Assembly (NCBI GenBank): GCA_013180565.1
Contig: QBUN01000421.1
Coordinates: 1 to 12,905, forward strand
Length of the DNA stretch: 12,905 nucleotides
Origin: Candidatus Methanophaga sp. GoMg3.2
GTDB lineage: Archaea; Halobacteriota; Syntropharchaeia; Alkanophagales; Methanospirareceae
Direction: 5' to 3'
In this document: in pieces, positions 5,971 to 12,899 of the stretch
How the letters are laid out: every line of letters starts with the position of its first letter
Position numbering within the stretch: the first letter of the stretch is position 1
Made by a program: the position numbers and the translations under genes
Notes under the pieces: generated by a model
Database searches by the model: none
The model's input: the letters and a program-made list of their open reading frames with translations, nothing else
What the model was told of the DNA's origin: nothing

Positions 5971-6715
5971 GCTAAAAAAGGTGGAATTGAACAAACCAGT
6001 GATGGTAGAAGGGCTTCCAGGTGTGGGAAACGTAGGGAAATTGGTTGCAGAGCACATGATACAGGAGTTGAATGCTGAGAAGATTGTGGAGATATACTCT
6101 CGACATTTTCCACCACAAGTATTGGTGAATGGCGATGGAACAGTCCGTTTATGTAAAATCGAGATCTATGCATGGAAGTCAAAGGAGCTTGGTGATCTTT
6201 TAATCGTCAATGGTGACCAGCAGAGCGTTACAAACGAGGGGCATTATCTCATCTCCGAGCGGCTTCTTGACATTGCACAACAGCATGATGTTTCGCGTAT
6301 ATACACTCTGGGTGGATATGGCATAGGTCAGCTTGTAGAGAAACAGACAGTGCTTGGATCAGTGAATGAGGTAGGACTTGTGGATGAGATGAAGGGCTAT
6401 GGCGTGGAATTCCGGGACGAGGAGCCCGGCGGGAGTATCGTAGGGGCATCGGGACTTTTGTTAGGTCTTGGAAAGATGAGAGGTATTCCGGCAGTGTGTT
6501 TGCTAGGCCTTACGTCAGGGTATTTAGTGGATCCTAAAAGCGCCCAGGCGGTTCTAAAAATCCTTTGTCGTGCATTAAATCTCAAAAGTGTTATAGACAT
6601 GCAGGATCTGAAAGACCGTGCAGAGGAGATGGAAAAGGTCATCGAACGCTTGAAAGAGATGGAAGAAGCTCAAGTTCCAAGAAGGCGAGAGGAAGAGCTG
6701 GGCTACATTAGATAA
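5948..6715 (+). CDS. PAC2-family protein, proteasome assembly chaperone-like
   Basis: The 255-residue protein has the PAC2 fold signatures: MVEGLPGVGNVGKLVAEHMI (residues 19-38), RHFPPQVLVNGDGTVRL, LLIVNGDQQSVTNEGHYL, IYTLGGYGIGQ, and GSIVGASGLLLGLGKMRGI with CLLGLTSGYLVDPKSAQAVL. A C-terminal coiled coil (DLKDRAEEMEKVIERLKEME) covers about 221-240. Archaeal relatives (PbaA/PbaB) act in proteasome assembly or bind proteasome-like tetramers. Some PbaA proteins end in a Hb-Tyr-X motif; this one ends GYIR, with Tyr third from the end, so a canonical motif is absent. It overlaps nop10 and follows AAGGATG with a 7-base spacing. It is the last gene of the cluster. The family is confident; the exact function is not. 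Confidence 0.88.
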   Translation: MEEIEVHELKKVELNKPVMVEGLPGVGNVGKLVAEHMIQELNAEKIVEIYSRHFPPQVLVNGDGTVRLCKIEIYAWKSKELGDLLIVNGDQQSVTNEGHYLISERLLDIAQQHDVSRIYTLGGYGIGQLVEKQTVLGSVNEVGLVDEMKGYGVEFRDEEPGGSIVGASGLLLGLGKMRGIPAVCLLGLTSGYLVDPKSAQAVLKILCRALNLKSVIDMQDLKDRAEEMEKVIERLKEMEEAQVPRRREEELGYIR

Positions 6716-6726
6716 AGAATTATAAG

Positions 6727-6751
6727 AGGTTAGAGTACAACGCTCTAACCT
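6727..6751. terminator. Hairpin between convergent PAC2 gene and dnaG
   Basis: AGGTTAGAG (6727-6735) and CTCTAACCT (6743-6751) form a perfect 9 bp stem with a 7-base loop, centred in the 61 bp gap between the two convergent genes. It could act on both strands to end or stabilise both messages. There is no strong T-run directly after it on either strand. Confidence 0.55.
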
Positions 6752-6776
6752 ACGACTTCATTTTGCCTCTCTCAAG

Positions 6777-7952
6777 TCAGGCTGACTCGGCTGTCAGAAT
6801 CTTTAACGATGCAGGCCTTTTTACTACATCGCCCATTTTTAGCCCCACTACGTATTCCAAATCCTTCTCTTTCGCAAGGTCCACTATCCTCTGCGTGATT
6901 ACGCCATCAAAGACCACGCTATTTGCATTTCCTGTTAGCTCTTTCAATTCCTTTGCGAGATCCCTCACGGTTGTCTCCTTTACTATCTTCTTATCCTTAT
7001 CCAACAGTCTAGCCTTAAACGTACCTTCGAGCTCATCCAGGTCAGTTTTAAATGGGTTGGAGCTTACCTTCGCTTCTTTCACGTCCTTCACTTCCTTGGT
7101 TTTCTTTCTTTGTATTACTCGTGTTGGCGCGGGTTCCTGCTTAGTATAGCCCTGCTGCTCTACCGGCGACTTGTTATGTAACGATTTCGTTATTTCCTTA
7201 TACGACATGTCTTCCACGCTTCTACCTTCCGGAGTCGCGGCGACATAATCTACATCACCAATTTGTAAAAGCTCCTTCAATATGAGGTCGCCACCTCTGT
7301 CACCGTCTACGAAAGCGGTAACGGTCTTCCTCTTGCTCAATTTACCTATTATCGGCGATATATTCGTGCCTTCTACGGCAATTGTGTTTTTAATTCCGTA
7401 TTTGAGTAGATTTAACACATCTGCACGCCCTTCTACAATTATAATAGCATCCGAATTCTCTATGTTTGGTCCAGCAGGTAAGTCCTTATATTTCGTTATC
7501 TCTTCCATTCTCACTGCTTCTTTCACTTCGTTCACCATCATTTCACTATCTATGCCTTTCTCAGTAGCCTTACGCATCAACTCTTTCGCTCGAGCGGTTA
7601 TCATTTTTCTCTTTGTCGCTCTTATGTCCTCCACCTTACAGACTTCTACCTTCGCGATACAAGGACCTACTCTATCTATGGTCTCTAAAGAGGCAGCCAA
7701 TATCGCAGTTTCTACTTTGTCCAGGCCAGAGGGGATAAGTATCTCACCTTTTGATTTCCCACTCTTTGACTCAATATTGACCTCTATTCTGCCTATCCTG
7801 CTACTCTTTTGTAAGTCTCTAAGGTCCAGCTCTTCACCCAACAACCCTTCGGTTTGACCAAATATTGCACCTACCACATCTGATTTCTCAACAAAACCCT
7901 CTGCTGAGATGTCAGCATGAATAACATATTTTGTTGTATCTACATCATGCAT
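6777..7952 (-). CDS. dnaG: Archaeal DnaG-like protein (TOPRIM, exosome-associated)
   Basis: Archaeal DnaG is a bacterial-primase homologue with a TOPRIM domain, found in the RNA exosome and reported to have primase activity. The 391 residues from ATG 7952 start MHDVDTTKYVIHADI, the typical N-terminus, followed by VVGAIFGQTEGLLGEELDLR. TOPRIM runs from about 167 to 245, with Glu174 (IIIVEGRADVLNLL) and Asp216-x-Asp218 (FVDGDRGGD). The C-terminal third is lysine-rich and linker-like, followed by a helical tail. The reading frame remains open to 8441, but the start at 7952 is chosen because GGAGG at 7961-7965 stands 8 bases before it, homology begins there, and the extension is antisense to a GMP synthase fragment. 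It is convergent with the PAC2 gene. Confidence 0.94.
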   Translation of the reverse strand: MHDVDTTKYVIHADISAEGFVEKSDVVGAIFGQTEGLLGEELDLRDLQKSSRIGRIEVNIESKSGKSKGEILIPSGLDKVETAILAASLETIDRVGPCIAKVEVCKVEDIRATKRKMITARAKELMRKATEKGIDSEMMVNEVKEAVRMEEITKYKDLPAGPNIENSDAIIIVEGRADVLNLLKYGIKNTIAVEGTNISPIIGKLSKRKTVTAFVDGDRGGDLILKELLQIGDVDYVAATPEGRSVEDMSYKEITKSLHNKSPVEQQGYTKQEPAPTRVIQRKKTKEVKDVKEAKVSSNPFKTDLDELEGTFKARLLDKDKKIVKETTVRDLAKELKELTGNANSVVFDGVITQRIVDLAKEKDLEYVVGLKMGDVVKRPASLKILTAESA

Positions 7953-7960
7953 TTTATTAT

Positions 7961-7984
7961 CCTCCTTTAAGGTGTTATCACCTT
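7961..7984 (-). promoter_or_regulatory. Hairpin abutting the dnaG ribosome-binding site
   Basis: In the dnaG mRNA, AAGGTG-ATAA-CACCTT (7969-7984) forms a 6 bp stem with a tetraloop. It is followed after three bases (AAA) by the GGAGG ribosome-binding site (7961-7965). The CCTT arm could instead pair with the AAGG of the ribosome-binding site, so the two structures compete. A regulatory role is inferred only. A possible TATA-like element (minus strand AAAGTATACATTAG, about 8053-8066) lies upstream. Confidence 0.35.
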
Positions 7985-8076
7985 TATCTTTTAACTTTGC
8001 CACTGCCTTACCTTCTCTATCCTGTTCTGGCGATATAGTAACTGTCCTACCAGCTAATGTATACTTTAAGTGATAC

Positions 8077-8497
8077 ATAGGATATAGTAAAATAAAAAGA
8101 CTTGTGCAGGGAAGTGGTGCGGAATTTCTTCTGCAAGGTACTATTCTGACGGACGTAGATGGAACGGTTGCAGGAATCAAGAGGCAGCATAATATTCTTG
8201 CGCAGTTAGGGATTGACCCGGAACGTGAATTTTGGTATAAAGTTATAGAGCCACTATTGCAACTCAGGAAGGATGGCGTGCGGGAAGTAGGGAAGGCGCG
8301 GGGTTTGTCCGAATCGATGTATAACCGACCACCCTTTCCAGGCCCCGCTCTTGCAGCGAGGGTGATTGGCGAATTGACACCTGAAAGAATAGCGGTGGTA
8401 AGGCAGGCGACGGCAATAGAGGAGGGAGAACTCAAGGACACACCTGCATTTCAAGGCATGGCAATCTTACACGAGGATAGAGTGACGGTTAATTTAA
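8077..8497 (+). pseudogene. Internal fragment of a GMP synthase ATP-pyrophosphatase subunit gene
   Basis: The frame (GTG at 8104) encodes about 130 residues typical of the archaeal GuaA/GMP synthase C-terminal half: AEFLLQGTI, GIKRQHNILAQLGI, YKVIEPLLQLRKDGVREVGK, ARGLSESMYNRPPFPGPALA, ARVIGELTPERIAVVRQATA and FQGMAILHEDRVT. Missing are the N-terminal ATP-binding SGGVDSS region and the end of the dimerisation domain (the usual VxYDITxKPPxTIE-type ending). The 5' boundary is in the dnaG leader, and the 3' boundary is at the 3' end of tRNA-Val, into which the frame runs antisense until a stop at 8536-8538. There is no ribosome-binding site. With both ends gone it cannot make a working synthetase, although no internal stops have yet accumulated, which suggests a fairly recent truncation. 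Confidence 0.75.
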
Positions 8498-8571
8498 TGG
8501 GCTCGATGCGATTCGAACGCATGACCTCCGCCGTGTGAAGGCGGTGTCATAACCAACTAGACCACGAGCCC
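8498..8571 (-). tRNA. tRNA-Val (anticodon CAC)
   Basis: The minus strand folds into a complete cloverleaf. The 7 bp acceptor stem is GGGCTCG (8571-8565) with CGAGCCC (8505-8499). The D-arm contains AGTTGGTTA. The anticodon stem is CCGCC/GGCGG with loop TTCACAC (anticodon CAC, reading GUG). The variable segment is AGGTC, and the T-arm is ATGCG-TTCGAAT-CGCAT. The discriminator is A (8498). CCA is not encoded, so it is added enzymatically. There is no intron. Confidence 0.96.
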
Positions 8572-8600
8572 TTCATATTTATTTAACATATACCATCAAG

Positions 8601-8613
8601 TAATTTAAATAAT
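8601..8613. promoter_or_regulatory. Near-palindromic AT-rich box, probable tRNA-Val promoter
   Basis: TAATTTAAATAAT is nearly the same on both strands and sits about 30-42 bases upstream of the tRNA-Val gene on the minus strand. That is close to the expected archaeal box A distance. It may also serve argJ in the other direction, 83 bases upstream of its ATG. Confidence 0.45.
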
Positions 8614-8695
8614 TTCTCATTCTGCATAATTGAAAGGAGTTATGAAAGGTTCATTGTAGACTTTCTTCAGCTAAGATGGAGGGGAAGAGCGAGAT

Positions 8696-9880
8696 ATGAA
8701 GATAGAAGAGGTAAGTGGCGGGATTTGCGCAGTAAAAGGCGTAAGAGCATACGGTATAAAAGAGGGTAGTAAAGGGTTAGCATTGATAGAGGGCGGCGGC
8801 AAAGCTACGGGGGTATTCACGTTAAATAAACTGAAGGCGGCACCTCTCCTATTTACGAAGCGGCAGCTTGAGAATGGGCGTATAAGTGCTGTAATTGCGA
8901 ACAGTGGCTGTGCAAACAGTTTTACCGGTGAGCAGGGCATGAAGAATGCGGAAAAAATGGCTGAGCTTGTCGCTTCCGCCTTAGGAGTGATAAAAGAAGA
9001 AGTAGCTGTTTTGTCTACTGGCCCCATTGGGGCACAATTAAATATGGCGCTAATAGAGCAGCAGCTTGGGGAAGTTGCAGAGGGGCTAACTTCTGACGAT
9101 ACGGGTAGCACGGAAGCAGCGAAGGCCATTATGACCACTGATACCTTCCATAAGGAACATGCAGTAAGTATAGATGCTGGCAATGCCGAGAGGGTGGTAA
9201 TAGGCGGAATAGCGAAAGGTTCGGGGATGATATTCCCTGATATGGCCACTATGCTCTCTTTTATTTATACCGATGCTGCTTTAAGCGAAGAAGCGCTGAG
9301 AAAGTGCTTGAAAGATGCAGTTGATAATTCGTTCAATATGATTGTGGTAGATGGCGATATGAGCACGAACGACATGGTATTGCTGGTAGCAACGGGTAGA
9401 AGTGTGACGGTAACAGAAGCGGATTTTAAAGCGGGTTTAAATCAGGTATGCAAAGCACTTGCGAAACAGATAGCGAGAGATGGCGAAGGTGCAACGAAGC
9501 TCATCGAAGTGCGTGTAAAAGGTGCTGTTGCTGACGCGAAAAATATAGCGAGGGAGATACTCAGATCGCCGTTAGTGAAGAGTGCTATATTTGGTGAACA
9601 CATTGACCTTATGTGCGGTCGTATAATAGCAACAATTGGTAGTTCTGCTGCATATGTTAACTCTAAGGGGATGTCAATAAGCGTAAGAAACGAGAATGCC
9701 GATGCGATCTTAGCAGTGAAGAAAGGCGAATTTATGGATTTGTCAGACAGTGCGAGGAACATAATGAAAGGTAAAGAGCTATTCATTGATGTGGATATGG
9801 CGGCAGGCGAAGAGATCGAAGTAACTGCGTGGGGATGCGATTTATCTTATGATTATGTCAGGATAAATGCGGGGAAATAA
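8696..9880 (+). CDS. argJ: Glutamate N-acetyltransferase / ornithine acetyltransferase ArgJ
   Basis: ArgJ moves the acetyl group from N-acetylornithine to glutamate in the cyclic arginine pathway; bifunctional forms also use acetyl-CoA. The 394-residue protein contains VIANSGCANSFTGEQG (residues 66-81), the STGPIG oxyanion-hole motif with Thr108-Gly109, and the self-cleavage site GMIFPDMATMLSF with Ala184/Thr185. Thr185 is the catalytic nucleophile freed by autoproteolysis. It also has NSFNMIVVDGDMSTNDMVLL and ends DLSYDYVRINAGK, close to the family C-terminus. It should mature into alpha and beta chains. GGAGGGG at 8678-8684 precedes the ATG with about 11 bases spacing. No other arg gene is present. 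Mono- or bifunctionality cannot be read from the sequence. Confidence 0.95.
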   Translation: MKIEEVSGGICAVKGVRAYGIKEGSKGLALIEGGGKATGVFTLNKLKAAPLLFTKRQLENGRISAVIANSGCANSFTGEQGMKNAEKMAELVASALGVIKEEVAVLSTGPIGAQLNMALIEQQLGEVAEGLTSDDTGSTEAAKAIMTTDTFHKEHAVSIDAGNAERVVIGGIAKGSGMIFPDMATMLSFIYTDAALSEEALRKCLKDAVDNSFNMIVVDGDMSTNDMVLLVATGRSVTVTEADFKAGLNQVCKALAKQIARDGEGATKLIEVRVKGAVADAKNIAREILRSPLVKSAIFGEHIDLMCGRIIATIGSSAAYVNSKGMSISVRNENADAILAVKKGEFMDLSDSARNIMKGKELFIDVDMAAGEEIEVTAWGCDLSYDYVRINAGK

Positions 9881-9893
9881 TAGATAAACGCAG

Positions 9894-10900
9894 ATAAAAA
9901 AATACTCGTTGTGGTTGGTAATAGGGTTAGTTATCAGCGTAACTCTGATAGGGTTGGCTGCCGGTCTAAACCCGATTAATAAGCCCATCATCATATAGAC
10001 TCAGAGGCCGAGGATTTGGAAGTTGCTATCTGCAACGCAGATCTCAGCGTTGTCAAAGAATAGCGGACAAAATACCTGCTTGCGGGGATAATTAAGGTCC
10101 TTTACGAAGGTATTGCATCGAGAATAGACACTACGAGTGTTCGCCTAAAGGCGATTGATCACATGATTGAGGTAGTGGAGCAGAATTTACAGTATGTCCT
10201 GGTCAGCAAGGATAAGATACTGAAGAACTTGATTTGAATGGCTGGGTTACGGTCACAAATAATGCGGGTACCACATTTAAGGACATCGCGCTTAAGCTTG
10301 TTGCTGGAGATGTGCATCGGGCGCCGGAAGAGGTTATGGAAGCAATTGGGGCGATTCTGTATGAAGTTGACGAGTTTGGAGCAAGTCAGTTCGAGGAGGA
10401 GGCCTTGTTTGAGTACCACAGGTATAACTTACAGAGGCGAACAACGTTAAAGAACAACGAACAGAAACAGATCTCGCTGCTGGAGGCGACGGGCGTCGAT
10501 GTCGAGAAGGGATACGTATATGATGATATACCCCGCTGGTGGTGGTATGGAAGCGACTGGTCGGACACAAGCGAAAAGAAGGTTGAGGTGCTGCTTAATT
10601 TCAACAATAGTGAGGGAAATAATCTAGGTATCTATCCCACTACCGAATGGGACCGTTCGCGTGTTCACGAACGACAAAGAGGGCAAGCTGCAGGTTATAG
10701 GTGCGGATTCGATAGACCATACGCCGAAGGACGAGACAATAAGTCTATTCATTGGACAGGCATTTGACATACTCGGTGAGCGGACGCAGATGGACTATGG
10801 GCATACAAAGGTGTCTAACAATGAAATCGAGTGGTGGGTTCCGGTAAAAGCTAATTCTGAAAGCACTCTAACATATACCATAAGATACAAGAGAGGGTGA
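9894..10900 (+). pseudogene. Broken secreted/membrane DUF4139-type protein gene
   Basis: Pieces of one protein occur in order in different frames. A signal/transmembrane segment (KKYSLWLVIGLVISVTLIGL) starts at 9894 with ATA where ATG is expected, and stops at 9996. After a frame change, DSEAEDLEVAICNADLSVVK leads into a TAG at 10061-10063 and continues in the same frame as KVLYEGIASRIDTTSVRLKA and LQYVLVSKDKILKN. Near 10230 this jumps to DLNGWVTVTNNAGTTFKDIA, so the middle of the protein is missing. The DUF4139-like part runs to 10632, where a TATC tandem duplication (10629-10636) shifts the frame. It resumes as IPLPNGTVRVFTNDKEGKLQ and SIDHTPKDE up to the stop at 10900. At least four lesions and a large deletion rule out function. 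The family name is from recognised DUF4139 patterns (NGWVTVTN, IDHTPKDE). Confidence 0.72.
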
Positions 10901-10928
10901 TCCTGGAATGACAAAGTGCTTGGAACAA

Positions 10929-12308
10929 TCATTTTCTTGCACTCCTAACAAAATTCGGGGCAAATGCTGTATAGGATGCAGCATGCAGATGAGCAAAAGA
11001 AGCAAGACAGTTCTTTGATATGATACCATCCATGCCATCTTTTATACCCTCACCACGGATCATTTTATAAGCGAAATCAACGTTTGATTCGAGTTTTATA
11101 GTAGAATGATGGAATTCATGCCCTCTAAACCGGCTGCCCTTTTCTCCTATGATACAATCCCGCTGGAGTTCGCATTCTATATAGTTTACTACCCTCTTCT
11201 CTTCAAAACTCACGGATCCGTTTATCACACCACAGAGCTCAAAACAGTCGCCCTTATATTCAAGCTCGTCCATCAGATACATCAACCCGCCACATTCTGC
11301 ATATATAACACCATAGCCATCGTAAAAGTCTTTTATGGCGTTACGCATCTGCGTGTTCGATGAAAGCGTATCGGCATAAATCTCGGGAAAGCCGCCACCG
11401 ATATACAACGCACCCACACCGTCCGGAAGCTGTTTATCCCTTATAGGACTAAAATATACGAGTTCCGCACCTGCCTGAACGAGTAGATCCAACGTGTCCT
11501 GATAATAAAAATTGAACGCCACATCAAATGCAACAGCAATCTTGACGTCTGCCAGTGCACTATTGCCCGTATGGAATATCTTTGCCTCCGGCATTTTCTG
11601 CGTTCGTGCCGATTTCGCAACAGCTAAAAACGCATTTAGATTGACATATTCCTCCACCGCTGCCCTTATCGTATCCAAAACGGTGTTAAACTCGCTCCCA
11701 CCGGTTTCACATTCCGTAGCGGTAATCAAGCCGAGATGCCGCATAGAGATTCTCAGGTCGCTCTTACGAGGGATCTTACCGATAACGTTTACACCACAAT
11801 ACTTCGCTACTGCCTTCTCCGCTTTATCGCCATGTCTTTCGCTTCCAATATTGTTTAAAATCACCGCTGCGATCTGTACTTCAGGATCGAAACTTTTATA
11901 GCCGCTAACGACCGCAGCAACACTCCGCGTGATGCTACCCGCATCAATTACCAGTATAACAGGGCAGTCTAAGAGCTTTGCTATCTGTGCGGTACTCCCC
12001 ACATCGTCGAAATAATTCAAACCCTCATAAAGCCCCCTTACGCCTTCTATTACCGCAATGTCCGCACCGTTACAATTCCTCGTATACAGCTCTTTCACTA
12101 CGTCAGGCGGCATCAAGAAACCGTCCAGATTACGCGAGGGTCTGCCCGAAACTAATGTGTGAAAGCCAGGGTCTATATAGTCAAGTCCTACCTTGAACCC
12201 CTGAACCTCAAGCCCCATTGCCCGCAATGCACCTAATAGTCCGATACACACCGTAGTCTTACCTGCCGAACTCCTATCGCCTGCAATCAGTACCCTCGGG
12301 ATGCTCAT
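10929..12308 (-). CDS. cfbB: Cobyrinate / Ni-sirohydrochlorin a,c-diamide synthase (CbiA/CfbB)
   Basis: This 459-residue enzyme uses ATP and glutamine to amidate the a and c acetate side chains of a tetrapyrrole: cobyrinate in cobamide synthesis, or Ni-sirohydrochlorin in coenzyme F430 synthesis. The N-terminal dethiobiotin-synthetase-like domain has the P-loop GDRSSAGKTT (10-19), GFKVGLDYIDPGFH (37-50) and IEGVRGLYEG. The C-terminal class I glutamine amidotransferase-like domain has LYIGGGFPEIYA (301-312), Cys339 (YAECGGLMYL) and ASFAHLHAAS with His440/His442. Length and active-site residues are complete. GGAGGT at 12316-12321 is 7 bases before the ATG. It has no cob or cfb neighbour here, so choosing between the two pathways is not possible; the cfbB symbol is the better guess for a methanogen-like host. 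Confidence 0.88.
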   Translation of the reverse strand: MSIPRVLIAGDRSSAGKTTVCIGLLGALRAMGLEVQGFKVGLDYIDPGFHTLVSGRPSRNLDGFLMPPDVVKELYTRNCNGADIAVIEGVRGLYEGLNYFDDVGSTAQIAKLLDCPVILVIDAGSITRSVAAVVSGYKSFDPEVQIAAVILNNIGSERHGDKAEKAVAKYCGVNVIGKIPRKSDLRISMRHLGLITATECETGGSEFNTVLDTIRAAVEEYVNLNAFLAVAKSARTQKMPEAKIFHTGNSALADVKIAVAFDVAFNFYYQDTLDLLVQAGAELVYFSPIRDKQLPDGVGALYIGGGFPEIYADTLSSNTQMRNAIKDFYDGYGVIYAECGGLMYLMDELEYKGDCFELCGVINGSVSFEEKRVVNYIECELQRDCIIGEKGSRFRGHEFHHSTIKLESNVDFAYKMIRGEGIKDGMDGIISKNCLASFAHLHAASYTAFAPNFVRSARK

Positions 12309-12353
12309 AGCTCTAACCTCCGCTCTATTTGAATATCAGCGTGAACCCACACA

Positions 12354-12382
12354 GATATATTGTCCGTCATGCTTGTATAAAG
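12354..12382 (-). promoter_or_regulatory. Candidate promoter region of the CfbB/CbiA gene
   Basis: On the minus strand there are two possible TATA boxes, CCTTTATAC (12374-12382) and CAATATATC (about 12354-12362). They would give leaders of roughly 40 or 20 nt containing the GGAGGT ribosome-binding site. Which one is used cannot be told from sequence. Confidence 0.35.
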
Positions 12383-12410
12383 GAGGCATAGCATTTTAAG
12401 TTAAAAACTC

Positions 12411-12425
12411 GAAAAGCTTTTATAC
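12411..12425 (+). promoter_or_regulatory. BRE/TATA promoter of the FKBP gene
   Basis: GAAAAGCTTTTATAC is a textbook BRE plus box A. Initiation about 25 bases downstream would be near 12448, giving a leader of about 20 nt that contains the purine-rich AAAGGAGAAAAGGAAG ribosome-binding region. It is divergent from the CfbB/CbiA gene. Confidence 0.6.
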
Positions 12426-12470
12426 TTCAAAAACCGGTAATAGCTACATAGTGAAAGGAGAAAAGGAAGA

Positions 12471-12899
12471 ATGGCTCAGGCGAAAATCGGTGATACTGTT
12501 AAGGTTCACTACACGGGCAAGTTTGGCGATGGTATGGTGTTTGATACCTCCATTGACGATGAACCACTGGAATTTAGAATAGGCGAAAGTCAGGTAATCC
12601 CCGGCTTTGAGGAGGCTGTAGTAGGAATGAATCCGGGCGAATCGAAAACCGTCAATATTCCGGTGGATAAAGCCTACGGCCCACATCGTGATGATTTGGT
12701 ACAGGTAGTAGATCGAAAACAACTCCCGACGAGCGTGAAACCTGAGATCGGACAGCCGTTAGAAGGGCGTCAACCCGATGGCGAAATAGTTGTAGCCACT
12801 GTGACGGATGTCACGGAATCGCGCGTGACGTTAGATGCCAACCATCCGTTGGCCGGTAAAAGCCTTACTTTTGAGATCCAGCTCATAGAGATTGTCTAA
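12471..12899 (+). CDS. SlyD-like FKBP-type peptidyl-prolyl cis-trans isomerase
   Basis: This 142-residue cytosolic foldase speeds proline isomerisation and acts as a chaperone. The FKBP half-domain (KIGDTVKVHYTGKFGDGMVF, DTSIDDEPLEFRIG, QVIPGFEEAVVGMNPGESKT; residues 5-59) is followed by AYGPHRDDLVQVVDRKQLP, where the chaperone insert-in-flap domain begins (about 69-120). The FKBP fold closes with ANHPLAGKSLTFEIQLIEIV. It is full length and ends 6 bases before the window end. The His/Cys-rich metal-binding tail seen in bacterial SlyD is absent, as is usual for short archaeal forms. A strong promoter and ribosome-binding site precede it, consistent with abundant expression. Confidence 0.94.
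   Translation: MAQAKIGDTVKVHYTGKFGDGMVFDTSIDDEPLEFRIGESQVIPGFEEAVVGMNPGESKTVNIPVDKAYGPHRDDLVQVVDRKQLPTSVKPEIGQPLEGRQPDGEIVVATVTDVTESRVTLDANHPLAGKSLTFEIQLIEIV

Noticed and set aside
7282..7857. 191-codon plus-strand ORF.
   Set aside because: It is the antisense shadow of dnaG, with a Ser/Leu/Phe-rich composition typical of reverse frames.
7953..8441. In-frame N-terminal extension of dnaG by up to 163 residues.
   Set aside because: The strong GGAGG is spaced for ATG 7952, DnaG homology begins there, and the extension is mostly the antisense of the GMP synthase fragment.
8499..8538. Last 13 residues of the GMP synthase frame (GSMRFERMTSAV).
   Set aside because: They are the complement of tRNA-Val and not protein-coding.
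8671..9249. 192-codon minus-strand ORF.
   Set aside because: It is the antisense shadow of argJ; the ArgJ motifs on the plus strand are unambiguous.
10159..10607. Several minus-strand ORFs of 70-86 codons.
   Set aside because: They overlap the DUF4139-type remnant in antisense and show no recognisable protein features.
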